From Anaerocolumna sp047777345 (GTDB lineage Bacteria; Bacillota; Clostridia; Lachnospirales; Lachnospiraceae): a stretch of DNA of 64,000 nt. A model generated the notes under the pieces. The model had not been told where the DNA came from. It saw only the letters and a program-made list of their open reading frames with translations, and made no database searches. Of this stretch, positions 52,720 to 63,230 are shown piece after piece. Where the stretch lies: positions 186,001 through 250,000 of the forward strand of contig JBKEEJ010000002.1 in NCBI GenBank assembly GCA_047777345.1, given 5' to 3'. The position numbers were made by a program, and so were the translations under genes. Each line of letters starts with the position of its first letter. Position 1 is the first letter of the stretch.

Positions 52720-55663
52720 TTATCTAGCCTCCTTTAGAATTGCGTCAACGGATATGGCACTTGTGTCACAGACCACAATTCTTACTTTATCTTTCAATTC
52801 CTGAACTTCCTTTAAATTTTTCATACTGGAAGGAATCAAAACAAGGTTATAATTTGCAAGATTCCTTAAGGCATACCTTACATTCCTGCGGTATTTTCCT
52901 GAAGATTTGTATTTTTGCATATCAAAATCATGAAAATTAAAGATTTTCTTTCCGTCAAAAGTATCAAAAATATGAAGCAGCATTAAATCCATACCGGAAT
53001 AATATATGACATAATCAAATTCCGTAGTGCCATAGTATTTTGCTCTTTCCCTTTTTGCAAGACTTTGTAGCTTTTTCTTCGTATAAGAATTCTCAATTCC
53101 AAAGCGGAAAGTAAGGGTAAAGGCTATATACTCGGACAAAGTATAATTTCTTCCTGCCGATATGGGAATATAGCCTACTTCTTTATCCAATAAGGAAAGC
53201 ATTCTGGATGTTTTTTTCATGGCACCTGACTTAAAATGCAGGAAGTAATTTTTTTCTTTTAAGTCCAGATGATTTATTTCATCAATAAAGTGCTTATCTT
53301 CCTCATTGTCACGCAAAGCTTTTACATAAACCAGGACATTATCCACATCGGTTTTATAGTAATTTTCCGTTCTGACTAAATTTTCTTCATTTAAAAAGAC
53401 CGTGTCGCATACGTTTTTAGCCGTATCAGCCGAATCCAGACTGCAAAACTGCTTATAAAACTTAGGATAGGAAAACTCCGGATTATTGATTTCTTTCACC
53501 AGCTCGTCCACCGTTTCTACCTTCGGCAAATCCATCTCATCCAGTCCGATGTAAATTCCTCTGTCACCCAAATATTCCTCACGGTCATAAGTAAACAGAA
53601 TAATCTTCTTTTTGGAAACGGCATAGTCAAACATAATGCTGGAATAGTCCGTAATTAACATATCGCTGGCATTTAAGAAATCATAGGTTTCATAGTCAGC
53701 CGGAAATTCTTTTATATGCAGAAACTGAGAATAATCAATTCCTTTTTTAACAAAAGGATGGAGTTTTACAAACAGTACCTGATTTTCCTTTAACTTATGA
53801 TCCAGATGTGCCAGATACCCGAAAATTCTGTTTACCTGGGCCTTGGATTCCTTCTTGTGCAGCAGCCCTCTCCATGTGGGCATGTAAACAATTACCTGCA
53901 TATGTTCAAGGCCGCACTCACTTCGAATCTTATCCCTTCTGTCCGTACGGTAAAAGGAGGAGTTTCTGGGATATCCGGACAATAAAATTTTTCCTTCGTA
54001 TATTTTATTCAACATATAGTCGGTTAAGAAAATATCCCTTGAGAACTCATTCTGATACAGCAAATAATCGGCTATATTAAAGTTTCTCTGCACATTGCCC
54101 AGGGCATACTCTCTGTCAGGCACAATTCTTCCCATGGCTTTTAAAGGAGTGCCATGCCAGGTGTTTAAATAAACCTGTTCCGGCTTCTTAATAAAATAAG
54201 GCGGGAAACTGGTGTCCGTTACCAGATACTTGGCAACTGCCAGGGCCCGTAAATATTCATCAGAATGAAGTTCCACAAAGGTAACATGATGAATATTGTA
54301 GTTTTTTAATAACCTGTCATAAGTTTCAAACAGTTCTTTTTTCAGCACAAGCAAAACATGGAAGTCTTTATATTTATCCCTTCTGGTTTCATATATCATA
54401 TTAAAAATATTGCCTGCCAGGTCATCACCGTGCTTGGATTCAAACAATATAATTTTATCATTTACAGCCAGTTTTTCATAATATTGGGCGTATTTTACAT
54501 CCGGAGGCAGATTAAATACTTTAAAAATACGAAGCTTCTTTAAACCGCCTATAATGTACTTTACTTTATGCCTGGACTTCTTAAATTTTTTCCATTTTTT
54601 ATTTATCTTATCCTGAATACTGATGATTTTAACTACCCCATTATACACTTTTGGGGGTACCTTTTCCCGCATGGTTACATAACGGATGGTTTTGTTTTTG
54701 TCCACATAATATTTTAAATGTTTTTTCAGGGCAGGACTTGCGGTATATTTCAGATAATGATTATCTACCCAGCCGGGTATTTCTTTATTTAAGAAATCCT
54801 GGGTTATATCTATAATCTCTTTTTTTAACTGTAACTGGCCCTTCTTACTGTCGGTATAAAAAGATTCGTAACGAAAAAAGAAGTGCCTTGTACAGATATA
54901 TTCCAGCTCTTCTTTAAATGTATCAAATAAATCATTTTCTTTCATGAAATCGAATAAAAGGGTAAATGCTTTGACAATATCTTTGGTAGCTTCCGAAAAG
55001 CTGTTTAAGAATCCTACCTGAGTTGTTTTCCGATAATTATAGAGAGGTTCCGGTACAATGCCAATACTTTCTGCCATAACCGCTGCTTCAAAGGCCACTA
55101 CCAGGTCTTCAAAACGGATTCCTTCCGGGAAACGAATGCCATCTAACAAAGTACGCTTAAACAACTTGTCCCACGGGAAAGGGGATATATGAGCCAGTTC
55201 AAACTTTCGTTCCGACATTTTAAAATTCTGGTTCATGGAAAACAGTTTCATTTCTTTTCGTTTTAATTCCTTTTTGCCTTCCACTTCATAAACATTATAC
55301 CTAGAGCATATCACCAAATCGTTATTATCCTCGACAGCTTTTCTTATAAAGCTTTTCCGCCATATTAAGTTCAACAAAGTCATCACTGTCCACAAACATA
55401 ATATATTCACCCGTGGCATGGTCCAGGCCATAATTACGGGCATGACTGACGCCCCGATTTTCTGTCGTAAAGACTTTTACCATATCGGGGTATTTCTTTT
55501 CATATTCTTCCAATATTTTTATACTGTTATCAGGGCTACCATCGTTCACTACAATAATTTCAATCTCTTTTAAAGTCTGATTTACCAGGCTTTCCATACA
55601 CTGTCTTAAATATTTTTCAACATTGTAGACAGGAACAATGATACTCACTTTATACTCATTCAT
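52720..55663 (-). CDS. GT2 - CDP-glycerol glycerophosphotransferase-like fusion (frameshifted)
   Basis: Start ATG 55663 (MNEYKVSIIVPVYNVEKYL, AGGAGG eight bases upstream). The first frame stops at 55325 after AEKLYKKSCRG; the other frame continues AVEDNNDLVICSRYNVYEVE to 52720. An extra A in the run at 55339-55342 explains it, and joined length is about 980 residues. Residues 1-240 are GT2 (DSDD motif at about 92); about 370-720 are TagF/TagB-like, with 'YLNTWHGTPLKAMGR' and DMLITDYSSIMFDY; a further unassigned domain of about 200 residues ends the protein. TagF-type domains polymerise glycerol- or ribitol-phosphate. An internal start could still give a 907-residue protein lacking the GT2 front part. 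Confidence 0.82.
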
Positions 55664-55844
55664 TCTAGTATTCCTCCTGGTTTTGGTTACCACTAAGAAG
55701 GATTTTAACATAGTTAAGGGATATATGCAAGATTTCTTAAGGATTCTTAAGGATTTGAATAATAATTCATAATTAAGCGAACTGCATATGGATATAGGAA
55801 TTTTGTGAACTTTAGAAACAGAATGATGTTAACCTTATCATAAA

Positions 55845-55873
55845 GTAACCGGAGAGAATATCCCTCCGGCTAC
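55845..55873. repeat. Hairpin in the gap upstream of the GT2-TagF gene
   Basis: GTAACCGGAG and CTCCGGCTAC pair with one mismatch around a nine-base loop. No T-run follows in either direction. Near it, at about 55889, is the diverged copy of the CCCCAA..CTTGACA motif also seen at 25110. Confidence 0.4.
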
Positions 55874-55910
55874 CAAAAAACATATTACCCCAATGCTTGA
55901 CAAAGAACCC

Positions 55911-55944
55911 AAAAAAATCCAGGCATAAATGCCTGGATTTTTTT
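55911..55944. terminator. Strong bidirectional terminator after the surface protein gene
   Basis: AAAAAAATCCAGGCAT and ATGCCTGGATTTTTTT are perfectly complementary over 16 positions with almost no spacer, so a GC-rich stem with T-runs forms on both strands. It lies just beyond the surface protein stop. Confidence 0.88.
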
Positions 55945-55945
55945 A

Positions 55946-58425
55946 TTATTCTACAACACTAAGACTAGTTTCAGTCTTAATCTTAGTTGCGAATGTAGTA
56001 CTACCAACAGTTTCATAAATAGTAATAGACTTCACATAAACACTTCCCTTATTGTTAAGAGGAGTATCAAGATCGATAGAGTCTTTACCATACATAGCTT
56101 CAACTTCACCAATCTCATAGCTGTCATATTTAGATGTAATCTTAACAACATCAGGTAATGCAGCTCTTAAGGTTGAGTATCTGTCAACTGTTGCCTTTTC
56201 CAACGTAAATGTAGGTGCTAATTGACTATCAGATAATTTGAAAGAAGTAGATGTTTGCTTCTTAGTAGTAGGATCAGTTACAATAACTGTATAAACACCT
56301 GTATCTGCCTTGGTAAATACAGTTTTGCTCTCTACAGTCTTAGTTGTTAAGCCACCAAAGGTAGCAACACCATCTTTTGCTGTAACTGTTCCCTTATCAT
56401 CACTGCCAAGCTTAAACTGAAGCTTAGCATTATTGATCTTCGTGATCTTCTGACCTGAACTATTTAAACCATAAACAGTAAATTTGATAGTCTTATCTTC
56501 AACTGTAGTACCATCTTTAACTGCTAAATCAACTGAATCCACATCACGTTCAACTTTAATTGTTGAAACTGTAGATGAATCATCTACCTTCGTAGCAGTA
56601 ACAGAAATATTAAATGTTCTGTCATAATATGTTACTTTATAAGTATTAACTGCTGTTCTATCAAGTTTTTTTACCTGCTACTAAACTGAAAGTCAGTTTA
56701 TTGTTTTCTGGTAGATAATTAATTACATCATCTGTTTTACCATTAACTGAAGCCTTTTCAGAAATAGGCACAACAGTTATTGTTTCACCACTTGTTTTCA
56801 TAGTCAGGTTCATTACCATACTGATCTTTAACTGTGAAAGTAATTGTTGCACTGTCTCCGCCTAAAGCTGTTGCATCAGATAAGCTTACGCTATTTGTAC
56901 TAGCTGATACACTAGTTACTTTTGCTTTAGCTCCAATTGTAACAGGAAGCATCTTAACTGTCTGACCGTAAGTTGCTTTAACATATGCAGATCCAGTCTT
57001 AACAGGATATACATAAACACCATCATCACTCTTAACTACTGTTAAGATAGAAGCATCGCTTGTATCAAAATCAAAATCTGCTTCAGTTAAATCTTTATCG
57101 GTATCAATATCTTTTGCCTTTAAGAATAACTGATAACCTGTTGATTCTGCAGGAATTGTAGTGTTAAGTTTTGTCCAATCAGCTTTGTCTGTAGCTAAAG
57201 TATAAGTAATGTCTTTAGCTTGATTAGGAATTTCTTTTACTGAATTGATTACAGCACTGCTTTCATATGTTTTTTCATTAGCACCGTCATAAGTGTATGT
57301 GTGATATGTTGCTTTTACTGTAACTGATTCAGGATAATTGTAAATTGTTATCTCGTATTTTTTGGTTTCATCGTTCCAAAGAACATAGCCCTTGGATTCA
57401 TCCACAGTAAATGTTACATTATTCTGTAAAGCATCCGTTTTTGTAACATCAACGCCGTTAGCATCAAGCAATTTAACATCTAATGCTGTAGGTTTGTTAT
57501 ACTGAACGGTCTTGCCAGAAAGCTGAATACTTGCTACTTCGCCAACGCTTGCTACAAAAGTCTTTTCTGACTTATCATAAGTAACTTTATAAGTAGCCTT
57601 ATCAACTAAATCAATAAAAAGTGTTACGGTAGCAACTTTTCCGCTTTCATCAAAGCTAATGTCCTTAATTACTTGTTTAACGCCATTAGCATCTGTAACA
57701 GTAAGTTGGTCTTTTGTTAATTTTTCATGTTGATCAGTTCCGAATGTTAATTCAAACTTATTAGGAGTTGTTTGCTTAACAGCCTGGATACCGTCAACAA
57801 CAGTTACTTTAACAGAATCTGTCCTGTTGTATTTGCTGTTATCAGCGCTCTTGGATGTTGCTTTGGAAAGAACTGTGATAGTTGCTTCACCAGCGCCAAC
57901 AGCCTTAACAACACCAGTCTTAGCATCAACTGTTGCTACTTCAGGGTTGTCAGATACATATTTCAGTACATCAGTAGATTTAGCAGGAGTCTTAACTGCA
58001 TTTAAGTCTTTGTCCTGACCAATTACTAATGTGAAATCATCGGCACCAATATCAACGCTTGTTGCACGAAGTTTTACTTTAATTGATTGCTTATAGGATG
58101 CAACCCATTTGCCCTTGGAATTTCTTGCTGTAATTTTAGCAGTTACTTTTCCAGGAGCCTTTGGTGTAACAACACCTTTTTTATTGATTGTAGCAATTGA
58201 AGAATCGCTAACTGTCCAGGTATATTTGTAACCTTTAACAGTTTTGCTCAGGCCTAAATCGACCTTGTCACCAACATAAAGAATGGATGGTGCTGCGCCG
58301 CCGCCTTCTTTAACAATTTTAACAGTTGTAGCAGCTGATGCACTGGTAGGTACAGTCAGGCTTGTTACAACCATTGCCAAAGCAAGGCTGGAAGCTAATT
58401 TCTTTTTAAAGAAATTTTTCCTCAT
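55946..58425 (-). CDS. Secreted Ig-fold surface protein, S-layer-like (two frameshifts)
   Basis: Start ATG 58425 with AAGGAGG upstream. A Sec signal (MRKNFFKKKLASSLALAMVV.., cleavage after ASA at about 31) leads to two bacterial Ig-like (Big_2) domains (about 35-115, SIATINKKGVVTPKAPGKV; about 118-212, VATVDAKTGVVKAVGAGEA) and more beta-rich domains. The frame breaks at about 56795 (one extra A, DYENSGETIT restored) and at 56663-56669 (A-run of seven, VAGKKLDRT restored), then runs to 55946; joined length is about 826. No SLH, LPXTG or membrane anchor is seen. Strong promoter and terminator suggest abundant product. A glycosylated S-layer or wall protein is my inference from its place beside the glycan locus. 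Confidence 0.78.
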
Positions 58426-58503
58426 ATACTTTCTTCCTCCTTAAAATATAGGTTTGGTTTGATGTTATATTTTCTCAAATATAATCATTCCAATAACAAG
58501 TTG

Positions 58504-58532
58504 ATTATAACAACATTCAAACAAAAGGTCAA
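58504..58532 (-). promoter_or_regulatory. Strong promoter of the surface protein gene
   Basis: On the minus strand TTGACC (58532-58527), 17 bases, TATAAT (58509-58504), with TG close before the -10. Near-consensus sigma-A promoter, leaving an untranslated leader of about 70 bases. Confidence 0.8.
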
Positions 58533-58841
58533 GTCCTTTTATCTATTATTTTACTTTTTTTCGCGGATAAAAAGCCGGTTTCAAAACCTTTGTTTTGCCT
58601 TATTTTTGACACATTCCAGCCGTTTTTTCAATCGGCTTTTCAGGTCTTGAAATTGGCTTTTCTTTCCAAAATAAATCAGATTGAACTATAACCTGTTTGC
58701 ATGTTGCATTTATATGGAACTGATTATATTTAAGTCATAAAGAGCTAACATTTCTTTTACTCTGCCCTCGTCTGACCTGTCTATATAATGCACCCAGAAT
58801 GTGTCAAATTTATGTCATGCTTTTGTCATAATTAGTTTATT
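58533..58841. other. Non-coding gap between thrC and the surface protein promoter
   Basis: About 310 bases of AT-rich sequence without a gene. AAAAAGCCGG and GCCGTTTTTTCAATCGGCTTTT hint at weak hairpins near 58570-58640 that could end the thrC transcript, but none is clear-cut. Confidence 0.35.
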
Positions 58842-60332
58842 TTACCGTTTCAGCAAAATATTCTCCACCATATCCTGCATTTTCTCCTTATCGCAGACCC
58901 TGTCATGTAAAATGCAGGCAAAGCGTATTTCTTCGATGGCTTTCGGAATCTCTGTGTTGGACAGTTTACTTAAGGCATCAATCAGTTCAAAATCACTTTT
59001 ATCTGCACAGTTATAACCTAGAGCTTTCATTACGCTTCTTGTAAACTTATAAGGGCTTGCCGTAGAGGCTATGATGGTTTTGGTTTTATCCCCGGATAAA
59101 GAAACATATTTTTCGTAAACACTGGCTGCAACAGCTGTATGGGTATCAATAACGTAACCGGTATTATCATATAACTTTTTTATCATGCCGGCAGTTTCTT
59201 CTTCGGAAGCATATCCTCCCACGAAGTCTTTCATTTTTGCTTTCATTTCGTCGGTTATCCTGTATTCGCCTTTGGTATTTAAAGCTTGCATTAAGGAAAG
59301 AGTTTTTTCGGGATTCTTGCCCGTAAGCTGATAGATTAACCGCTCCAGATTGCTGGATATAAGTATGTCCATGGACGGTGATGATGTTAATACAAACTCC
59401 CGGTTTTTGTTATAGATGCCCGTATGAAAAAAGTCAAAAAGTACCTTATTCTCATTGGAAGCACAGATTAATTTATCAATTGGAAGGCCCATGGATTTTG
59501 CATAATAGGCAGCCAGAATATTTCCAAAGTTGCCGGTGGGAACTACCACATTAATTGTTTCACCTTCCGCTATTTCACCGTTTTTCAATAGTTTTGCGTA
59601 AGAATATACGTAGTAAACAATCTGAGGCACCAACCTTCCGATGTTAATTGAATTGGCAGAAGAAAACTGATAACCTTTTTTCTTTAAGGCAGCCCCAAGA
59701 TCCTTGTTATTAAAAATTGCCTTTACGCCGTTTTGGGCATCGTCAAAATTACCCCGGATACCGATTACATAAGTATTCTTACCCTTCTGGGTTACCATCT
59801 GTCTTTCCTGGATAGGGCTTACCCCGTCTTTCGGATAGAATACGATAATCCTGGTGCCTTCCACATCGGCAAAGCCGGCAAGGGCAGCCTTTCCCGTATC
59901 TCCCGAAGTGGCAGTTAAAATTACGATTTCGTCAGTTACCTGATTTTTCTTAGCAGCCGTAGTCAACAGGTGAGGCAGTATGGACAAAGCCATATCTTTA
60001 AATGCGATGGTGGCCCCGTGAAATAATTCCAGATAAAAGGCTCCGTCTGCCTTTACCAAAGGAGCAATCTCTTCGGTGTCAAATTTATCGTCATAAGCCC
60101 GGTTAATACATTTTTTTAATTCCTCTTCCGTAAAATCCGTAAAATACAGCTTCATCACTTCATAGGCTGTTTCCTGATAAGTCATTTTCCCTAACTGTTT
60201 TAGTGGAATATCAAGTTTCGGAATTGTTACCGGTACATATAGCCCTCCGTCATCCGCCAGCCCTTTTAAAATGGCCTGGGATGCGGTAATAGGCTTACTG
60301 CTGCTTCGGGTGCTCTGATACATTAAATTCAT
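58842..60332 (-). CDS. thrC: Threonine synthase
   Basis: 496 residues, full length for the ThrC class with N-terminal 'RSSSKPITASQAILKGLADDGGLYVP'. The PLP-binding Lys is in FHGATIAFKDMAL, and 'ATSGDTGKAALAGF' binds the phosphate. It converts O-phosphohomoserine to threonine. It is a single-gene unit with its own promoter (60389-60417) and the ribosome site CAGGAG. I see no T-box leader, the gap to the promoter being only about 55 bases. Confidence 0.96.
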   Translation of the reverse strand: MNLMYQSTRSSSKPITASQAILKGLADDGGLYVPVTIPKLDIPLKQLGKMTYQETAYEVMKLYFTDFTEEELKKCINRAYDDKFDTEEIAPLVKADGAFYLELFHGATIAFKDMALSILPHLLTTAAKKNQVTDEIVILTATSGDTGKAALAGFADVEGTRIIVFYPKDGVSPIQERQMVTQKGKNTYVIGIRGNFDDAQNGVKAIFNNKDLGAALKKKGYQFSSANSINIGRLVPQIVYYVYSYAKLLKNGEIAEGETINVVVPTGNFGNILAAYYAKSMGLPIDKLICASNENKVLFDFFHTGIYNKNREFVLTSSPSMDILISSNLERLIYQLTGKNPEKTLSLMQALNTKGEYRITDEMKAKMKDFVGGYASEEETAGMIKKLYDNTGYVIDTHTAVAASVYEKYVSLSGDKTKTIIASTASPYKFTRSVMKALGYNCADKSDFELIDALSKLSNTEIPKAIEEIRFACILHDRVCDKEKMQDMVENILLKR

Positions 60333-60388
60333 AATGGTTCACTCCTGTTTCTATTATAATTATTAATTTCTTTGTTTAAATTTTCTGT

Positions 60389-60417
60389 ATTATAACACGT
60401 TTGGAAAAGTTGGACAA
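60389..60417 (-). promoter_or_regulatory. thrC promoter
   Basis: On the minus strand TTGTCC (60417-60412), 17 bases, TATAAT (60394-60389), with TGT before the -10. Confidence 0.75.
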
Positions 60418-60449
60418 TACGAAATGTAAAACAGAATTTAAAGAAAGGC

Positions 60450-60491
60450 AAAAGGGCTGTGCATGGAATATATTATGCAACAGCCCTTTTT
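60450..60491. terminator. Terminator after the cell wall hydrolase gene
   Basis: AAAAGGGCTGTGCAT (60450-60464) pairs with ATGCAACAGCCCTTTTT with one bulged base, and T-runs stand on both sides. The half ATTATGCAACAGCCC resembles an arm of the palindromic element at 11960-12048. Confidence 0.8.
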
Positions 60492-60526
60492 CAAGCTTGT
60501 ATTCTTTTTAATACCACCTATGTTAA

Positions 60527-61624
60527 TTACTTAAAAAATTCATGTCCGCCATAACGGAACAAATAATCAAGGTTATTATCAAACCATCTCATGCTGTTTT
60601 TATCCGCTTTGGACCTGGCTGAAAAATACAAGGCACCCTGGGAATAATCTTCTCCCTGCATGGCTTTTTCCACTGCCTTTACCGTATCCTTTGATATTTT
60701 GACCGACCAGTAGCGCTTGTCCTTAATGGGAGAAAACTGATAGGTTCCTCCGTTTTTCTGAAATACAACCCCTTGTACGGTATCGGGAAAGTTCTTATTC
60801 TTTACCCGGTTTAAGATAACATTAGCCACTAAAATTTTTCCCTTAAGGTCTTCCCCGGTTGCCTCCGCTTCCACAATCCGCTGCAGTATTTCTAATTCCG
60901 AATCGGACAATTTAATAACGTACTTTCTATTACTTTTATCCGATTTTGTCTTATTTTTTAATCCTGATTTTGTCTTTTTCTTAGTCTTTTTCGAATTGGC
61001 GGTTTTCTTTTCGGAATTTTTCTTTGCCACCGATACCTTTTTGGCTACCGTGTTTTTATCAGAATCATTTGATTTTACAGTTTCTTCTTTTTTGGTATTT
61101 TCGGCACCTGATGTGACAGTAGTTTTTTGTTCGTCTTTTTCGGACAGATTACTTTCTGCCGAAACTTCTGTCGTGGCTTCTGTCTGTTGGGAATCTGTTG
61201 TATCTGAATTTCCATTATCCGAATTGGTTATCTGTAAATTAAGCAATAATTGAGCGCCAGGCTTTTCTTCATTAGCCAAACCGAAAACGGAATATCCCGG
61301 CAGCCCCGTAAACGGATTCATGGCGGCTAAATCCAGAAAATTTAATTTGTTTTCCGATTCCATATGGTTTGTTGATATGGTTGCTTTCTGTTCTGTTTCT
61401 TCCACTGTATCTGACAGCACATCCGGGGTAACCTTTGCCTTGGCATAAGGCTTTGTCCCGTTATAGTCTGTTCCGTAGATATAGTCCGGGTTAAGCAGCA
61501 ATAAAACCGTAATCATGGTATAAGCCACTGCCACCATGCCTGTTTTGTTTCTGCACAGATTAGCAGGCAGCACTTTCCTTAATGATTTCTTAACCCTTTG
61601 AAGAAACGAGTGTATTTTTAACAT
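60527..61624 (-). CDS. SleB/CwlJ-type cell wall hydrolase, membrane-anchored
   Basis: 365 residues from ATG 61624 (GAGG eight bases upstream; the in-frame codon at 61669 has no site). A membrane helix (about 25-45) is followed by a long Ser/Thr/Lys-rich linker (about 60-240, highly charged, with KKTANSKKTKKKTKS) and a C-terminal Hydrolase_2 domain (about 250-365): ILQRIVEAEATGE with the catalytic Glu, VANVILNRVKN, and GALYFSARSK. This domain is found in spore-cortex lytic enzymes and in vegetative wall hydrolases; the basic linker suggests wall binding. Whether it acts in germination or growth is open. Confidence 0.9.
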   Translation of the reverse strand: MLKIHSFLQRVKKSLRKVLPANLCRNKTGMVAVAYTMITVLLLLNPDYIYGTDYNGTKPYAKAKVTPDVLSDTVEETEQKATISTNHMESENKLNFLDLAAMNPFTGLPGYSVFGLANEEKPGAQLLLNLQITNSDNGNSDTTDSQQTEATTEVSAESNLSEKDEQKTTVTSGAENTKKEETVKSNDSDKNTVAKKVSVAKKNSEKKTANSKKTKKKTKSGLKNKTKSDKSNRKYVIKLSDSELEILQRIVEAEATGEDLKGKILVANVILNRVKNKNFPDTVQGVVFQKNGGTYQFSPIKDKRYWSVKISKDTVKAVEKAMQGEDYSQGALYFSARSKADKNSMRWFDNNLDYLFRYGGHEFFK

Positions 61625-62211
61625 GCATACATCCTCTTTTCTTTTAATGTTACTCCTGCCATACAGCACGGTACTGCCGGAATATGCTACGTTGTTCTAC
61701 ACTACATCCGACATACAGGAGTGAAATAAGCGTCATACTTATTTTCCCAGGCAATATTTTCTTCAAACGCTCATCATGCATTATAGCATCTGCCTTAGGG
61801 CTGTCAATGAGCCGGCAGCATTTTCGGAAGTTACAACACAAAGATTTTGCCAGTCTTTACCATAGGTTAGCTTTTTGCACAACTTAGTTTGATTTTATAT
61901 TTACGTTTTTATGCTTAGTGCACAATAAAATTTTAACTATTTGTTAACGATTTATTAAATATTTTTCACACATTTTTTCCCTTTTATTCATTTTGTAATA
62001 AACATGTTTCATTTCAAATGCAAAAGGTGTTGATAATCGTAGTTTTTTAAAATATTTTGACTATTTCTTATTTAATTATTATGTAACATTTATTTAATAT
62101 TTATGCGCCGGCCAAATCTTTTGCCTGACCTTGATTCTTAAGGCATTTTCCAATGGAATTTTAAAAAAGGAAAATCTGCGACTTTCTATCCGAATAGAAC
62201 ATTTCTCACCG
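61625..62211. other. Divergent intergenic region without a recognised gene
   Basis: Nearly 590 AT-rich bases between the wall hydrolase and the AP2-repeat gene. A weak minus-strand frame (61650-61841) has no family features and no good ribosome site. No RNA motif was recognised. Confidence 0.4.
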
Positions 62212-62240
62212 TTGACATGGCTGCCCGATTATGATGTAAT
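62212..62240 (+). promoter_or_regulatory. Promoter of the AP2-repeat gene
   Basis: TTGACA (62212-62217), exactly 17 bases, TGTAAT (62235-62240): a near-consensus promoter 44 bases before the start codon. Confidence 0.75.
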
Positions 62241-62283
62241 AAAAGAATAATAAGACTAGTTTTTTGTCGAAAGGAATGATAAC

Positions 62284-63072
62284 TTGCCATTACTTCCAGG
62301 TGTATATAAAGCCGTTAAAAAAAATGGTGAAGTTTATTACCGCTCATCGGTAACTTTTAAAAGTAAACATATCAGCCTGGGAAGCTTTCCTACGGAAAGC
62401 CAGGCAAATCAGGCATATCTTATTGCGTCTAAAATACTAAAAGGCAATGAATCCATAGAAGATTACGAAGACTTTCTGCCCCTTTCTTTTGACAAATGGG
62501 TTGTTTTAATTAACCTGCGGGATAACGGCATTTATATTAAAAATCCAATTTATTTAAAGGAGCATTATTTTATTTACTATATAAATAAGAAGATATTTTT
62601 TAAATTTGATACCGATGACCTGTTTTATTATGCGAACCACAAAATAATGAAGCGGGGAAATCACCTTTTTGTGTCGGATTACGGAATGCAGGTTAACATT
62701 CTTTCCCGCTATGGCATTAAGAATTATGCCGTGGCCGGCAGAGACTACCGGTTTGTCAACGGAGATCATACTGACTTTCGCTATGAAAATATTGAGATTA
62801 TCAACCATTATCACGGCGTTATAAAATCCGTAAAAAAGGGTAAGCCCGTATATACCGCCAAAATACATATTAAGGGGGATTACATTATCGGCCGGTATTC
62901 TACCGAAATTGAAGCGGCCATTGCCTACAATAAGGCGGCAAAGCTGCTCCAGGAAAAGGGCGTTTCCAAAAATTTTCCGGAAAATTACGTCAAAGAAGTG
63001 GACGAAATCGAATACGCAAGAATTTATCACGGCATAAGAATTTCAAAAAGGCTCAGAAATTATACTTTATAA
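62284..63072 (+). CDS. AP2-repeat protein with degenerate HNH-like centre
   Basis: 262 residues from TTG 62284, supported by AAAGGA eight bases upstream; the ATG at 62277 is out of frame. Two AP2/ERF-like repeats, about 5-52 (GVYKAVKKNGEVYYRSSVTF) and about 178-225 (GVIKSVKKGKPVYTAKIHI), flank a central part with 'AGRDYRFVNGDHTDFRYENIEI'. That resembles the end of HNH-AP2 homing endonucleases ('HiNgd..DnR..NL') but with the catalytic His/Asn residues changed. It is likely a domesticated DNA-binding protein derived from such an enzyme. Target unknown; it has its own promoter and terminator. Confidence 0.72.
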   Translation: MPLLPGVYKAVKKNGEVYYRSSVTFKSKHISLGSFPTESQANQAYLIASKILKGNESIEDYEDFLPLSFDKWVVLINLRDNGIYIKNPIYLKEHYFIYYINKKIFFKFDTDDLFYYANHKIMKRGNHLFVSDYGMQVNILSRYGIKNYAVAGRDYRFVNGDHTDFRYENIEIINHYHGVIKSVKKGKPVYTAKIHIKGDYIIGRYSTEIEAAIAYNKAAKLLQEKGVSKNFPENYVKEVDEIEYARIYHGIRISKRLRNYTL

Positions 63073-63194
63073 TACCAAATCAGAAACCACAGGCAAATAT
63101 TTAAAAATTATTTGAAAAAACACTACCTTTTTTTCAATAATGTGTTATAATAAACCTATATTATTCTTCTTCCATTTTCATATTTCATAAATAA

Positions 63195-63230
63195 GCCACC
63201 AATTCTTTTTTAAGGATTGGTGGCTAATTT
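63195..63230 (+). terminator. Terminator after the AP2-repeat gene
   Basis: GCCACCAAT (63195-63203) and ATTGGTGGC (63216-63224) form a nine-pair stem followed by a T-rich run. It also lies just beyond the converging ABC permease stop. Confidence 0.75.

Noticed and set aside
58842..60420. T-box or other amino-acid riboswitch ahead of thrC
   Set aside because: A good promoter lies only about 55 bases before the start codon, leaving no room for such a leader.
61650..61841. Small minus-strand gene upstream of the wall hydrolase
   Set aside because: No ribosome site or recognisable domain, and it overlaps the start of the wall hydrolase leader.
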